Shown piece by piece: positions 12,981 to 24,615 of a stretch of 64,000 bases of DNA. The translations under genes and the position numbers were made by a program. The stretch is from Arenicola marina (lineage: Eukaryota; Annelida; Polychaeta; Arenicolidae). Each line of letters begins with the position of its first letter. Position 1 is the stretch's first letter. The notes beneath the pieces were generated by a model that made no database searches, was not told the DNA's origin, and worked only from the letters and a program-made list of their open reading frames with translations. The stretch is taken from contig OZ025252.1 in NCBI GenBank assembly GCA_964019135.1, forward strand, positions 3,240,823-3,304,822, in the 5' to 3' direction.

Positions 12981-15900
12981 ATGAAGCAGACAACACAGAG
13001 TGTGGGGGCCATTTTGTTTCTTGCCTGTTTGGCGCTTTCGCAAGCTGCCAACTGGACCTGGGTAAGCGACATGCGAGGTCTGATGCTGGGCCTGTCTCGC
13101 CGTAATCTGTACTTATGTCAAGGAGTTTATATGGCTAAGTGGCAATAGCGATATGGATATTAGACCTTAACGAACATAATATCGTAATCAGTAATCGGTA
13201 TTTAGATATTAATAAATTATAAAAACATTATGCAGAAATTTAAACACAGCTAGTACGGAATAGATGTGATTGCAAATCCGATTTGAGTATTTTTTTTTAA
13301 ACAATTCCGCCCGTTTCACCTATGCCTGGCACTTCGTCACTGTAGGTGGCATATAAAACGACTCTATTGTTCTGTCACCACGATATATCTAAAGGTCGTA
13401 TAAGCTTTATGACCTGTAACCTTTCAGGATGACGTCACTCCCCTTGACGAGTACCTGGCTCGCCCTGACGACATTTTCGGTTGGGAGGTTATCGACTTCT
13501 ATAACATGTCGCAATTGGGCTGCAATGCGCATGTCCTCAATGTGACGTCACACAGGTGGATGACACGTGAGTTAATCCACCATTTATTGTAAATGCACTG
13601 ATGTTCGTCCACGCTCTTCCAGTTTCCATTCATATCAATGTAATACGGCCTACGGCACACAACAACAGTAACGGATCACTGATGTGCTGGCTGGCAGCGA
13701 TGATTTTATTGGTCTATAAATGGCAAACGAGACAAAGAACACGTGGTTACATAAAATGTAGAGAATACCTTGTAAAAACCCTCGTAGTTTACAAGGTAGC
13801 ACAGATACCACTGATAACTGGCAATTAATAAAAGATAATAAGTCCTGTCCAATATAACAGAGATGAAACGCATATGCCACCTCAATTACCGATAATTGAC
13901 AATTGATAACACCCTATAAATACTATAATTCATCCAAAACGTGAGCAACTTTAACAGTCTACTGGTAATTAAAGCAACACGTACCTATAAAAGGCCCTAT
14001 CCTGTCGTGCCCTCTCCACGCCACACAAGAGAAGGTTCCAGCTCACTGGAGCCTTTGTGGCGGCCGCACCCGGTCTGGTGAGGACTGAGTTGAGAGGGAC
14101 GAGAAACCCGCGCGCACCGGCTTATATAGGGAGGAAACTCACTCCCGACATGCTTTGCTCTGACCTAATTATGACGTTTGGCGGCAGACACTCCCATAAA
14201 CAAATCGTTACGTAAAACCAGAGAACACTAAATGGTTAGGTAATAATATCTGCGGGAAGGATATTTCACTCCGTTACATCAATACCAAATCAACGCTCAA
14301 AAATTGCCCGTGTCTACCGGGCCGCACCATATCAGGTGGTTGATACAGAATTCGGAACGAATTTAACCACGATCGACTGGGGTTGGGTTTGGGGTAATGT
14401 GGGCAGTGGAAGGGTCGAGGGGGTTCTCTGTTATGACCTCATTAAGGCCATTTCGGGCACAATTTGCAAGTGTCTCCGTAACTGAATTATATAACTGTCG
14501 TTTCGACGTAATATTTAATTGGTTTTTCTTTGTTTTCCTTCTTTTTCTTAAGCTGAGCACAGCGACAGGCACATCTGGTTCCACTTCCAGCTGATCTTCT
14601 TGCCCCTGGATGAACCGGACTTCACCGACTCCGCCTTCCTCTTCATCGAGGGTGGTAAAACCAGCTCAGGGTGCGTATGCTTGTACAAATACTGGACAGT
14701 GAATCAGTCCGACTTGAGAAAGCGAGGCCTGTTATGCCTAGGGTTGTTAATGGACCATTTGACCGTGGGGCAAAAATGTCCACGTATTCTCCTAGCATAG
14801 AGAAATTGGGATAATTTTCCGTCTAATGTGGGTCACTTCAGGCCGGGAAGCACCTGACCGACAATCGGGGACAAACTCCGACCTATAATCGGGAACATAG
14901 CAGATGACGAAGACACCCTCCCCGCTAACCAGAGAGATATGTGACAAAACATAATTTGAAAACATTTGTGAGGAAAAGTGTAGTTTGTAATGTAGTGAAG
15001 CGGCTCTGAAAATCAAACTTTGTCAAAAGTTGTTTAAACTAGTAGCTATGTAAAATATTACTGTACAAGTTCTGCAAGATATGCTTATGAGCATTTTACC
15101 CGTAGATAAGTTATTATGAAGTTCTGTTGCAGTCCCCCAGGGCCTGACAATGATTTCGCTAAATTCTTGTGCGGCTTCACCGGCTTGACCAATACGGTGT
15201 CCTCGCTGCACACCATCAATCCGAACCAGCCAATCATATATGCCGTAAGTAGGTCAATGCCATGGTTACTGCGCATGCGGCATAAACGCTGCAACTGTTG
15301 TCTGTGTTAATTATAAGATTACAACCAATTAAAGCTCCAGTGACCTAACAGCACGACAATCGGTTGTACGGGTCCCATTGTGGTCAGGTATGCGTGGTCG
15401 CAGGATAAAGATCCCATGTCCTACTTCGGGAAGAGTAGGGTCCCCCCGGGGACATGGCGCCGCAATTGATGCGATCTGAGCAAAATTGGTTAAAGCATCC
15501 TGAATATACAACCAACCAACCATCATTGGTATTGCAGGATGATCCCGAACAGAAGCCCAGGTCGGAAGACGACTCCGTTGCCTACACGTGGCGCCAGTAC
15601 CTGGATAGTCCGGATACCCCGGAGAAGATTCTGGAGTTTCCACAGGCCAAGGTAAAACCATCGACTTGGGTACTGCTATGCGCATACAACTTTTCGTGGA
15701 TTAAAGTCAGAGAAGCATAGTCACATCAGTTAGGTATGTATGTAGTCCAATGCTCGGAATACTTTTTTGTTTATATATTATAAACCCATAGCATATTTTT
15801 GTGAAAAATACTAACCTGTTTATCACCATACGTCATATTAATAGCATGGCTTCAACAACAAAACGTGAACCAGCGGGGCCGGCTGAACTATATATTCAGA

Positions 15901-18900
15901 TAAGTTAAAGTAACTAAATATGATGTTTTGGGGGGCAAAAGGAGCAATCACGGGGAGAACCCCATTTTTTTACCTAAATACGGGTTACGGGCATCAGTAA
16001 TTAAGTGGCCACAAAATGGTCCAATGTTTATCTTGTGTTTAAATAGTAATTTTAACTGCTAACAAATGCTGCAATGACAATTGCCAAGTTATTACTGCTT
16101 GTCATGAGTGATTGAACCGTTTCTGGGAAAAATATGAAGATATGAAATCTCGACTAGGGGGCTGTTCGTGCCATGGATGCTCTGCAGCAGTGGGGAACAG
16201 CCAACCTTCCCGGCTCTAACTTCCAGAACTTCATGGTCGGCGGTGGATCAAAGGTCAGTGACCAGTAACAGTAGCGGTCTGGAAAGAGGGGTCCAGGGTC
16301 CAGTGTCGATTTGTGTTTCATTCTCTGTGTCGAATGTCGATTTTTCACGACGTTCCATGTCGTATCTGTCCCCCTCTCACGATTTCAGGTCCTCAGTGTC
16401 GGAATTCGGGGATCGACTTTCAAATATGCCTGACTGTGTCGCATGTCGCCAATTACACCTTCCAGATCCCTGACAGTAACCTCCAATGCATACTCTTGTT
16501 GTTCATGATCTGGTCCTTTAAATAGCCCGATGGTAGGCTACCGGATGGTATTTGTCAGGCGAGTGATAAAGCTTGTTTCTCGTGTTGACAGAGAGGCTGG
16601 GCCTCTTGGATGGCTGCCCTCGGCGATCGACGCGTGAAGGCTGTGGCCCCTCTAGTCATCTCCATCCTCAACACGCAGCTAGTGAGTATCAAATGGTCGC
16701 CATATACGCGGCCTCGTGACAACACCTCCCTTTCCACAGCAGTTTAAAGCTGCGCATACAATTTTGCATCTACCTTATGACTTTAAAAAAGAAATGGAAC
16801 GTTGTGGAAATATTGTCGATGAAAGTGTTAACTAGATGAAAAATGTAAAACAAATGTTGTAATATGTAAATTGTGATGACTGAGGTACACAAGAAAGCCA
16901 CACTTAAGATAGTGGTTTAACAACATGTCCCGTTATTTATTACACACTATATGTATACTTACATGCTAAGAATATAAATACGAAAGTTCTAGTGAAAACG
17001 TGTTTTAAGTTCCTCAAGAAAAATATAGCTGTATATTTAAGCTGTATACGTTGCTAAAGGGATAGTAAATACTTTGCTAAAGGAATAGGAAATACGTTGC
17101 TAAAGGGATAGGAAATATGTTGCTAAAGGGATAGGAAATATGTTGCTAAAGGGATAGGAAATATGTTGCTAAAGGGATAGGAAATATATTTGTATGTTTT
17201 TCAGAAAGTAATGCCTAGTCAACGATTGGTTATCGCCCCCAGGAAACGGAGTTTCTGGAGACAAAAAGTAGTCTCTAGCCAAAAATTCGTGAATCTCGTG
17301 TTTCTCGAATTATTGATACAAAGAGCTTCCCACAATATGCCACCGTATTCAGTATTGGAGCCGGGGCGCCGATAGTTCTTTACGTCAACGTATATGATGT
17401 CTACCTTCAGAACTTCCACCACTCATACGAGAACCTCGGCGGCTGGTCGTTCGCCATGGCGGACTACTGGGAGAAGAACATCACCAAGGACATTGATACC
17501 CCAGAGGCCACCAGCCTCTTCGAAAACGTCGACCCCTACAGTGAGAAGCTCCACCTTACTATCATCGATTAAACGTTATTTAGAAAGCTTTAAAAAAAAA
17601 CTCAAACCCCTATGGGACGGCCTATGCAATTATTGGGATGTAGTATCTGTACCGTGCATTGAATACACAACAAATACAGTGCTAGTGCAAGCAAATATAT
17701 CAAAATGCTCATAGAGGAAATTGCTATTGTAATAATGACTTATATGCAAGTATTTGTTGTAATGAATTGACCATAATTTTAACTTATAAGAGGTAAAGAC
17801 GTTTATGAAGACAATAATATTCATTTCTGTTCTATCTCTGCCAATGAGAAGCCATAAAACCCTAACCCTAAGACTTCTCTCATATCCAGGTTACCGTGCC
17901 AGGCTGGACATGCCGAAGCTAATTGGTTGTGCTACTGGAGATGAGTTCTTCAATCCAGATGATTCCTATGACTTCTTCGACGGTCTCTCCTACCCCAAAT
18001 ACATGTTGTACGTCTTAACGCGAGGCTGGTTCCAATACACGGTGGTATTCCACGCGTCCGTTAGTACAACATGTATATGTGATATAAGATAAGAAAGATA
18101 TGGCGCATGAAGACAAGTGCATCTCATTTTGGTACATTGCTACATATTTGCATATTCATCATTGAAGTTGTTAAATTGAAACAAAACGCTGGTTTTTATA
18201 CTACTAAACAAGGAAATCCTGTCGTATATATACGTTATATTAAAGTTCAATCATGTATACCATGGTATTATCTTTCCAGGATGATGCAGAACGCTGAGCA
18301 TACATTGGTCGGCAAGTACAGACGAATTTCAAAGGCCATGGCTGCCATTTGGATGGCCCGTCTCCGGGTACGCCGCTCACTGCGCTGACAACCAAACCAC
18401 GCCTTTGGCGGCCATTGTCGAGGGCTTCCCTGGTGCAGTGGTTAGCGTACTATACCGCAGGTCTGGGGGCCTCCCTGGTGAAGTGCTTAGCGTACTATAC
18501 CACAGATCAATGGGTCCTGGGTTCGAATCCTTGCCTGGGTACCTAACCTGGGGCATGTTACCTCCACTCTTCTTTCATCGCCCCTTTTCGCCTGGTTTAG
18601 CCTTTGTTTGCACCCACGTGGCCTGAAGCGTCAATTCATATCACTCGGGCCGTTGTAGATAACCATGGTCATAGGCAGTAGATAACTCACCATTCCAGTT
18701 CAATAACGTCTACAGTTGCAATGCCTGAGAATGGACCATCCTGAACATTTTACAAAATATATTCGGGTCTGTTGCAAGGTGAAACGTTTTACATAAGGTA
18801 GATATACTATTTCCGCTACACCCTGACGTTGATGATAAGGCTAACAATAGCCAAAAATATCAATTAAGTTAACTAGACTGTAACCATTAGACGTGTACGT

Positions 18901-21900
18901 CAATTCTAATTTCTCATTCCGTTTCTCGCAGGGTCTGACCATGCCGCAGATGACCTGGGTCATGAGTGAGGTGAGATTTTATTGTGTCTTATAATTATAT
19001 ATGTCTATATGAGCGTGTATGAACGTCGTCTCTTTAATTGTATTCCCGTATGAATACAGATTGCAGATTGCAGGGATCAGACAGTAGATTATATGCTTTC
19101 TTGGATATAGCAATGCAAAGCTAGAAAAAATAGTTTGTGTAATCAAAGTGCAAACCCATTCCTTGATTACGCCCGCATGATTATTGAAGATGGATGCTTC
19201 TATCGGCTTCACAAATAGAACACAACCCATATAAATACATTTAATGGTACTGCCTGTTTTTTGGACTCAAGCAGTCTGTCGAGTGCCAGACAAATTATGC
19301 TGGATCTCTCAAGCTGTTTATGGTACGGCCAATTCAGTGTCAATCGGTTTATTTTGCTGTGGCTCTGTTTTCTGCTATTACCGCCTTGACCAAAGTCTCT
19401 TATCATTCAGTTAGACTGATATCTACATGTGGCAGTCAGGATGCTTCTTAGTCAAACAGATGGCTTTACTCCCTGGCGCTGAAGTGTTGGCGGCCACACT
19501 GTCCTTCCACTGTTTCTGCAAGATTGGTTTATATGGCTACCCTCAGACGCCGACAGGGGGCCGCCTCGACTTGACGACTGACACCGTGCCCTCCGATGTC
19601 ATCGCCTACTATGGTGACAACCACGATGACGTCAGGTCAGAGGCGGATGAATTCCATTGATGTTGATGTTACTACAGGGTTACCTTTGTTCCAATATTTA
19701 CATCATGTTTTTACAAGATGGTTACCTATAACTATATAATTCCAATATTTACATCACCGGCTTCTTGAAGTCATTCGGGCGTCAAAATGATCACGGAATA
19801 CATATGTGATATATGCATATATGATATTGATATATTACGTATCAACCCTCAATAGACAATGATACTATGACCCACTCGTTGTACTGTTCTGCGGGTTCTA
19901 TGTAATTGTATCAATAAATAAAGACAATAAATAATCAAAAGGACAAGGAGAAGAAAAAGAAGAGAAAGAGGGTGTATATATGCTAATGTTTCCCTTTGCT
20001 CGAATTCCTTGCTTTAGATCGATGTAATAGCCTTCGAAGGTAGCTTATATCGCGCCCCGCCCAATGTTTTAATTTCTTCATGCACGTCATCTATGAATCC
20101 CAATAGGCTGATGGACAGAGAACAACCATGTGTATATTTTAAACTGTTATTGTTGTTTTCAGGAGAGATTTCCGTGTAGTATCTATTGAGCCCGGAGATA
20201 TTCTGCAGCCGACTGGATGGAGAAACATCTCCACAGAGATTGTCAAAGTGGTAATTACTTCTTGACACTCTTATAAGTCACACCGCCTCTACACACTTCA
20301 CTTTTAGAGAAAGTGCATTGGAAAAACTGGTACACAATTTGTAGTGCTGCCTTCTAGTGAGCGATTTCGTGGTTCACTGGTGAAATGCACTTCCATCTAG
20401 TGGGTCATTTGGCAAAAACTATGGCAACGATGCCGCGCAAAGATTCCGCCTGGGACACAGAGGTTTGTAAATAATTTGGTGCAGCCCTCTAGTAAGCTAA
20501 TGAACTGCGCTTCCATCTAGTGGGTCATAATTATCAAATTTCCAATTGCCGCTCCCAGAAGCCCATTGTTCATACCACATATTCCACTTTGCAAAACCTT
20601 CGTTCTTGAGACATTTTCACACTCAGCTATATTAGGTTTTTGTCATGTGGTGAAAACAGATTGTGTCTGGGCAGTGGTAAATCTGACGTATGCTGACATA
20701 GCGTAAAAAAGTCCAGAAATATATCTTAGCCTAGCGGTATGGAGTGATTGTACGGCCGATCAGACGTTGTCCCTCACGTAAACTTGTTGTTTTTCTTCCA
20801 GGATGATTACAATTATTACATCGAGCTTGAGCTCTCGCCGAATGCTACGTTCAGAGGCTTCTTCTTCAACGTGAGTCACGTGCCCGCTAGGCCGGGGGTG
20901 GAGCGATCACAGGGGATAATTTGAACAATGGAGGATAACTACAGCCATGGAGGGTAACTGGAGTCATAGGGGGTAACTGGAGCCATGGAGGGTAACTGGA
21001 GCCATGGAGGGTAACTGGAGCCATGGAGGGTAACTGGAGTCATAGAGGATAACTGGAGTCATAGGGAGTAACTGACGTCATGGAGGGTAACTGGGGTCCT
21101 GGGGAGTAACTGGAGTCATGGAGGGTAACTGGAGCCATGGAGGGTAACTGGAGTCATGGAGGGTAACTGGAGTCATGAAGGGTAACTGGAGCCATAGATG
21201 GTAACTGACGTCATGGAGGGTAACTGGAGTCATGGAGGGTAACTGACGTCATGGAGGGTAACTGGCGTCATGGAGGGTAACTGAGGTCATGGAGGGTAAC
21301 TGGAGTCATGGAGGGTAACTGGAGTCATGGAGGGTAACTGGAGTCATGGAGAGTAACTGGAATCATGAAGGGTAACTGACGTCATGGAGGGTAACTGGCG
21401 TCATGGAGGATAACTACAGCCATGGAGGGTAACTGGAGCCATGGAGGGTAACTGGAGCCATGGAGGGTAACTGGAGCCATGGAGGGTAACTGGAGCCATG
21501 GAGGGTAACTGGAGTCATGGAGGGTAACTGGAGTCATGAAGGGTAACTGACGTCATGGAGGGTAACTGAGGTCATGGAGGATAACTACAGCCATGGAGGA
21601 TAACTACAGCCATGGAGGGTAACTGGAGCCATGGAGGGTAACTGGAGCCATGGAGGGTAACTGAAGCCATGGAGGGTAACTGGAGCCATGGAGGATAACT
21701 ACAGCCATGGAGGGTAACTGGAGCCATGGAGGGTAACTGGAGCCATGGAGGGTAACTGGAGCCATGGAGGGTAACTGGAGCCATGGAGGGTAACTGGAGT
21801 CATGGAGGGTAACTGGAGTCATAGAGGGTAACTGGAGTCATGAAGGGTAACTGACGTCATGGAGGGTAACTGAGGTCATGGGGGGTAACTGGAGCCATGG

Positions 21901-23366
21901 AGGGTAGTTGGAGTCATGAAGGGTAACTGGAGCCATGGAGGGTAACTGGAGTCATGAAGGTTAACTGGAGCCGTGGAGGGTAACTGGAGTCATGAAGGGT
22001 AACTGACGTCATGGAGGGTAACTGAGGTCATGGAGGGTAACTGGAGCCATGGAGGGTAATTGGAGTCATGGAGGGTAACTGGAGCCATGGCGGGTAACTG
22101 GAGTCATGAAGGGTAACTGACGTCATGGAGGGTAACTGAGGTCATGGAGGGTAACTGAGGTCATGGAGGGTAACTGGAGCCATGGAGGGTAACTGGAGCC
22201 ATGGAGGGTAACTGGAGTCATGGAGGGTAACTGGAGCCATGGAGGGTAACTGGAGTCATGGAGGGTAACTGGAGCCATGTAGGGTAACTGGAGTCATCAA
22301 GGGTAACTGACGTCATGGAGGGTAACTGGAGCCATGAAGGGTAACTGGAGCCGGAGGGGTAACAGGAGCCATGGAGGGTAACTGGAGCCATGGGGGGTAA
22401 CTGGAGCCATGGAGGGTAACTGGAGCCATGGAGGGTAACTGGAGTTATGGAAGGTAACTGGAGCCATGAAGGGTAACTGGAGCCATGGAGGGTAACTGGA
22501 GCCATGGAGGGTAACTGGAGCCATGGAGGGTAACTAGAGTCATGGACGGTAACTGGAGCCATGAAGGGTAACTGGAGTCATGGACGGTAACTGGAGCCAT
22601 GAAGGGTAACTGGAGTCATGGAGGGTAACTGGAGCCATGGAGGGTAACTGGAGTCATGGACGGTAACTGGAGCCATGAAGGGTAACTGGAGTCATGGAGG
22701 GTAACTGGAGCCATGGAGGGTAACTGGAGCCATGAAGGGTAACTGGAGTCATGGAGGGTAACTGGAGCCATGGAAGGTAACTGGAGTTATGAAGGGTAAC
22801 TGGAGCCATGGAGGGTAACTGGAGTTATGAAGGGTAACTGGAGCCATGGAGGGTAATGGATCCACAGAAGCCGAATCCTGCGCTATGAGAGCAAGTTGAA
22901 GCAATAACAGTTAACAATCGTCGTAGCTAACCAAGACCGTGGGAACTAACCAAGGCTATGGAAGCTAACCAAGGCTATAAGAGCTGACTAAGGCTATGGA
23001 AGCTAACCAAGGCTATGGAAGCTAACCAAGGCTATGGGAGCTAACCAAGGCTATAGAAGCTAGCCAAGGCTATAGAAGCTAGCCAAGGCTATGGAAGCTA
23101 ACCAAGGCTATGGGAGCTAACCAAGGCTATGGAAGCTAACCAAGGCTATGGGAGCTACCAAGGCTATGGGAGCTACCCAGGTTCGTGGTCGCTCACCATA
23201 ACCATAAGTGCTCACCAGCTGAATAAAGGTCATCACTTTCTAGGTGCTGTTCCCCTTCCCCGATGCAGAAATAGAGTATGATGTCACAACAGAAGTGAAC
23301 ATCATCCCTTGGATGCGCCCCTTCCCGCCTTGTGTCGGGGAAGGATGCTATGGGACACTCGTCTAA
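12981..23366 (+). CDS. AprA/PhoPQ-related secreted alpha/beta-hydrolase-like protein, copy B (complete, 15 exons, 497 aa)
   Basis: Exons: 12981-13061, 13428-13566, 14553-14670, 15133-15244, 15538-15651, 16158-16253, 16592-16681, 17411-17540, 17890-18007, 18280-18367, 18932-18970, 19547-19635, 20163-20250, 20802-20870, 23244-23366. They sum to 1494 nt with every phase matching; all introns are GT-AG. Residues 1-22 form a signal peptide (hydrophobic ILFLACLALS, then QAANW). Motifs: DDVTPLDEYLARPDD (28-42), TSHRWMTPEH, LFIEGG, INPNQP, SEDDSVAYTWRQYL, GGGSKRGW with Ser219 as likely nucleophile, GCATGDEFF with Asp311, NAEHTL with His340. Sequons NWT, NMS, NVT, NIT, NIS and NAT suggest a secreted glycoprotein. 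By family, members include the proliferation repressor AprA of Dictyostelium; enzymatic activity and role here are inference. Upstream AUG at 12,909 in frame is disfavoured because it would bury the signal peptide. Confidence 0.94.
13590..14425. mobile_element. Unclassified insertion of about 0.8 kb in intron 2 of copy B
   Basis: Intron 2 is 986 bp in B and 187 bp in C; the 3' part of both aligns (from about 14,425 and 29,325). The extra B sequence has no long ORF. It contains TATA-like boxes (CCTATAAAAGGC near 13,985; CTTATATAGGG near 14,122) and a hairpin GGTTCCAGCTCACTGGAGCC (about 14,034-14,055). Termini and target duplication were not identified, so the class is open. Confidence 0.45.
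17050..17190. repeat. 23-bp minisatellite in intron 7 of copy B
   Basis: About six units of GTTGCTAAAGGGATAGGAAA plus ATAT. Copies A (about 2752-2775) and C (about 32,437-32,460) have one related unit each, so the array is specific to copy B. Confidence 0.88.
18421..18640 (+). repeat. tRNA-derived SINE in intron 10 of copy B
   Basis: Two A-box units (TGGTGCAGTGG, TGGTGAAGTGC) followed by B box GGTTCGAATCC near 18,520 and a tail alignable with the copy A element (CTTTCATCGCCCCTT versus CTTCAGCGCCCCTT). Same intron position as in A and C. Confidence 0.85.
20925..22857. repeat. 19-bp minisatellite, about 100 copies, intron 14 of copy B (subfamily 1)
   Basis: About 1.9 kb of GGAGCCATGGAGGGTAACT and close variants (GTCATGG, GACGTCATGG, ACAGCCATGG). 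Because the period is 19, all frames read the same peptide rotated, which yields long false ORFs of the MAPVTLHGSSYPPWLQLPS type on the - strand. Confidence 0.95.
22925..23185. repeat. 19-bp minisatellite, about 13 copies, intron 14 of copy B (subfamily 2)
   Basis: Units of GGCTATGGAAGCTAACCAA. It has the same period as subfamily 1 and aligns with it at about 12 of 19 positions (shared ATGGA..G.TAAC), so the two probably diverged from one array. The same subfamily fills intron 14 of copy C. Confidence 0.9.
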
Positions 23367-23402
23367 TATTGGCCGCTGGAGGCGCCACCGTCCCGTCACT
23401 TC

Positions 23403-23408
23403 AATAAA
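23403..23408 (+). promoter_or_regulatory. Polyadenylation signal of copy B
   Basis: AATAAA 37 bp after the stop codon, same spacing as in copy A. Confidence 0.75.
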
Positions 23409-24167
23409 GACATAATAATGAAAACCCAGGATAGCTTGGCTTATGTTTGTTGAAACCTGGTAATTCCATTTACTTCACAACTCACGTTTTGAAATATAAT
23501 TACGGATAGGTTCAGAAAAACACTCGACGGCATGGTATTTGATTTACTGAATGAAGTGACAATAGCTACCATCGCTTGTGCCGCCATCTAGTGAGCTAGT
23601 TGCGAATTATGTTGCAACGATGCCACGAGATATCGTCAGAGAGATTAACATCAATGGGTTGAATAGACCGATCCACACTCTAAGCCCCGCCCACACTAAG
23701 CCCCGCCCACACTAAGCCCCGCCCACGCTTGATTCTTTTTTTCTTAATCGTGAGTACGAAATTGACAATCGTTGCTGATGGTAAGTACAAGTGAGGCAAT
23801 ATATACCTACATAATAAGCTTATCTGACGCTCTTTAGCATAAATATACTGCCCTTTTAAACGTATTTGAAGATTTTCAGTTGTTCTTCGAATGGTCAGGT
23901 ATTTGTGGAAGTAGATGCGTTCTGGTTGTCAGAATGAGATTGCATTTAATTAAGGTTCAAAGGCTCGCGAAAGGCGAAACAACACGGATACCTATAAATG
24001 TTGGAAAACAAGATGTACAAATCTACCTGTTGGTGGACGTTCATATCGAACAGTTTGTCCTTCACTTTGTTAGCCTTAGCTCAGATAATACAAACATCTG
24101 TCGTTTTGTCCTTGGAGACGTCATCAACTGTAATGTTTTGAATGTCTCGAGGTTGCTAGCTGCCAGT

Positions 24168-24241
24168 TGCTTCTACAACATGTCTGCCATCGGCTGCAAT
24201 GCGCATGTCCTCAATGTGACGTCACACAGGTGGATGACACG
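24168..24241 (+). pseudogene. Exon 2 relic of the AprA-like gene, downstream of copy B
   Basis: Reads CFYNMSAIGCNAHVLNVTSHRWMT, the second half of exon 2, followed by GTGCGT where the donor is expected. The sequence before it aligns with the flank before the relic after copy A (GAACAGTTTGTCCTTCAC, GATAATACAAACATCTGTCG). It belongs to the duplicated unit. Confidence 0.82.
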
Positions 24242-24615
24242 TGCGTATTTATTTTTATTGCGCGCTGTATAATTTATGTATGATTCTAATATCATAATAC
24301 ATGTATGTGGTCAAAGATTGATTATATGGTTCGGATGTGAGGTCGTATGATTAGGTTATCTATTGGGGTGCCGCCATGTCTTCCCTTTCCTATTGCTAGG
24401 ACGTGAGAAGGACATCTGAACTTAACCAGAGCGGTGCAAAACTGTTGTATGCAAAACATGTACTTCACCTGCTGTAAATTATCTGTGTATGTCGGGTAGA
24501 CACTTAATTTCTGAGAATTGTGCACTGAGTTGTGGACGGCACGAAAAAAAGTATAAAATCACGTCGGGTATTTTCACCTATTTTTTTTATTATGACAGAA
24601 ACAATAACGCTGTAC

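Noticed and set aside
15023-15294. Antisense ORF family (MQRGHRIGQAGEAAQE) opposite exon 4 in A, B and C
   Set aside because: Conserved only because exon 4 on the + strand is conserved; no family, no splice support.
20925-22857. Long - strand ORFs of the MAPVTLHGSSYPPWLQLPS type
   Set aside because: The 19-bp period makes every frame read the same rotated peptide; no gene context and the region is an intron.
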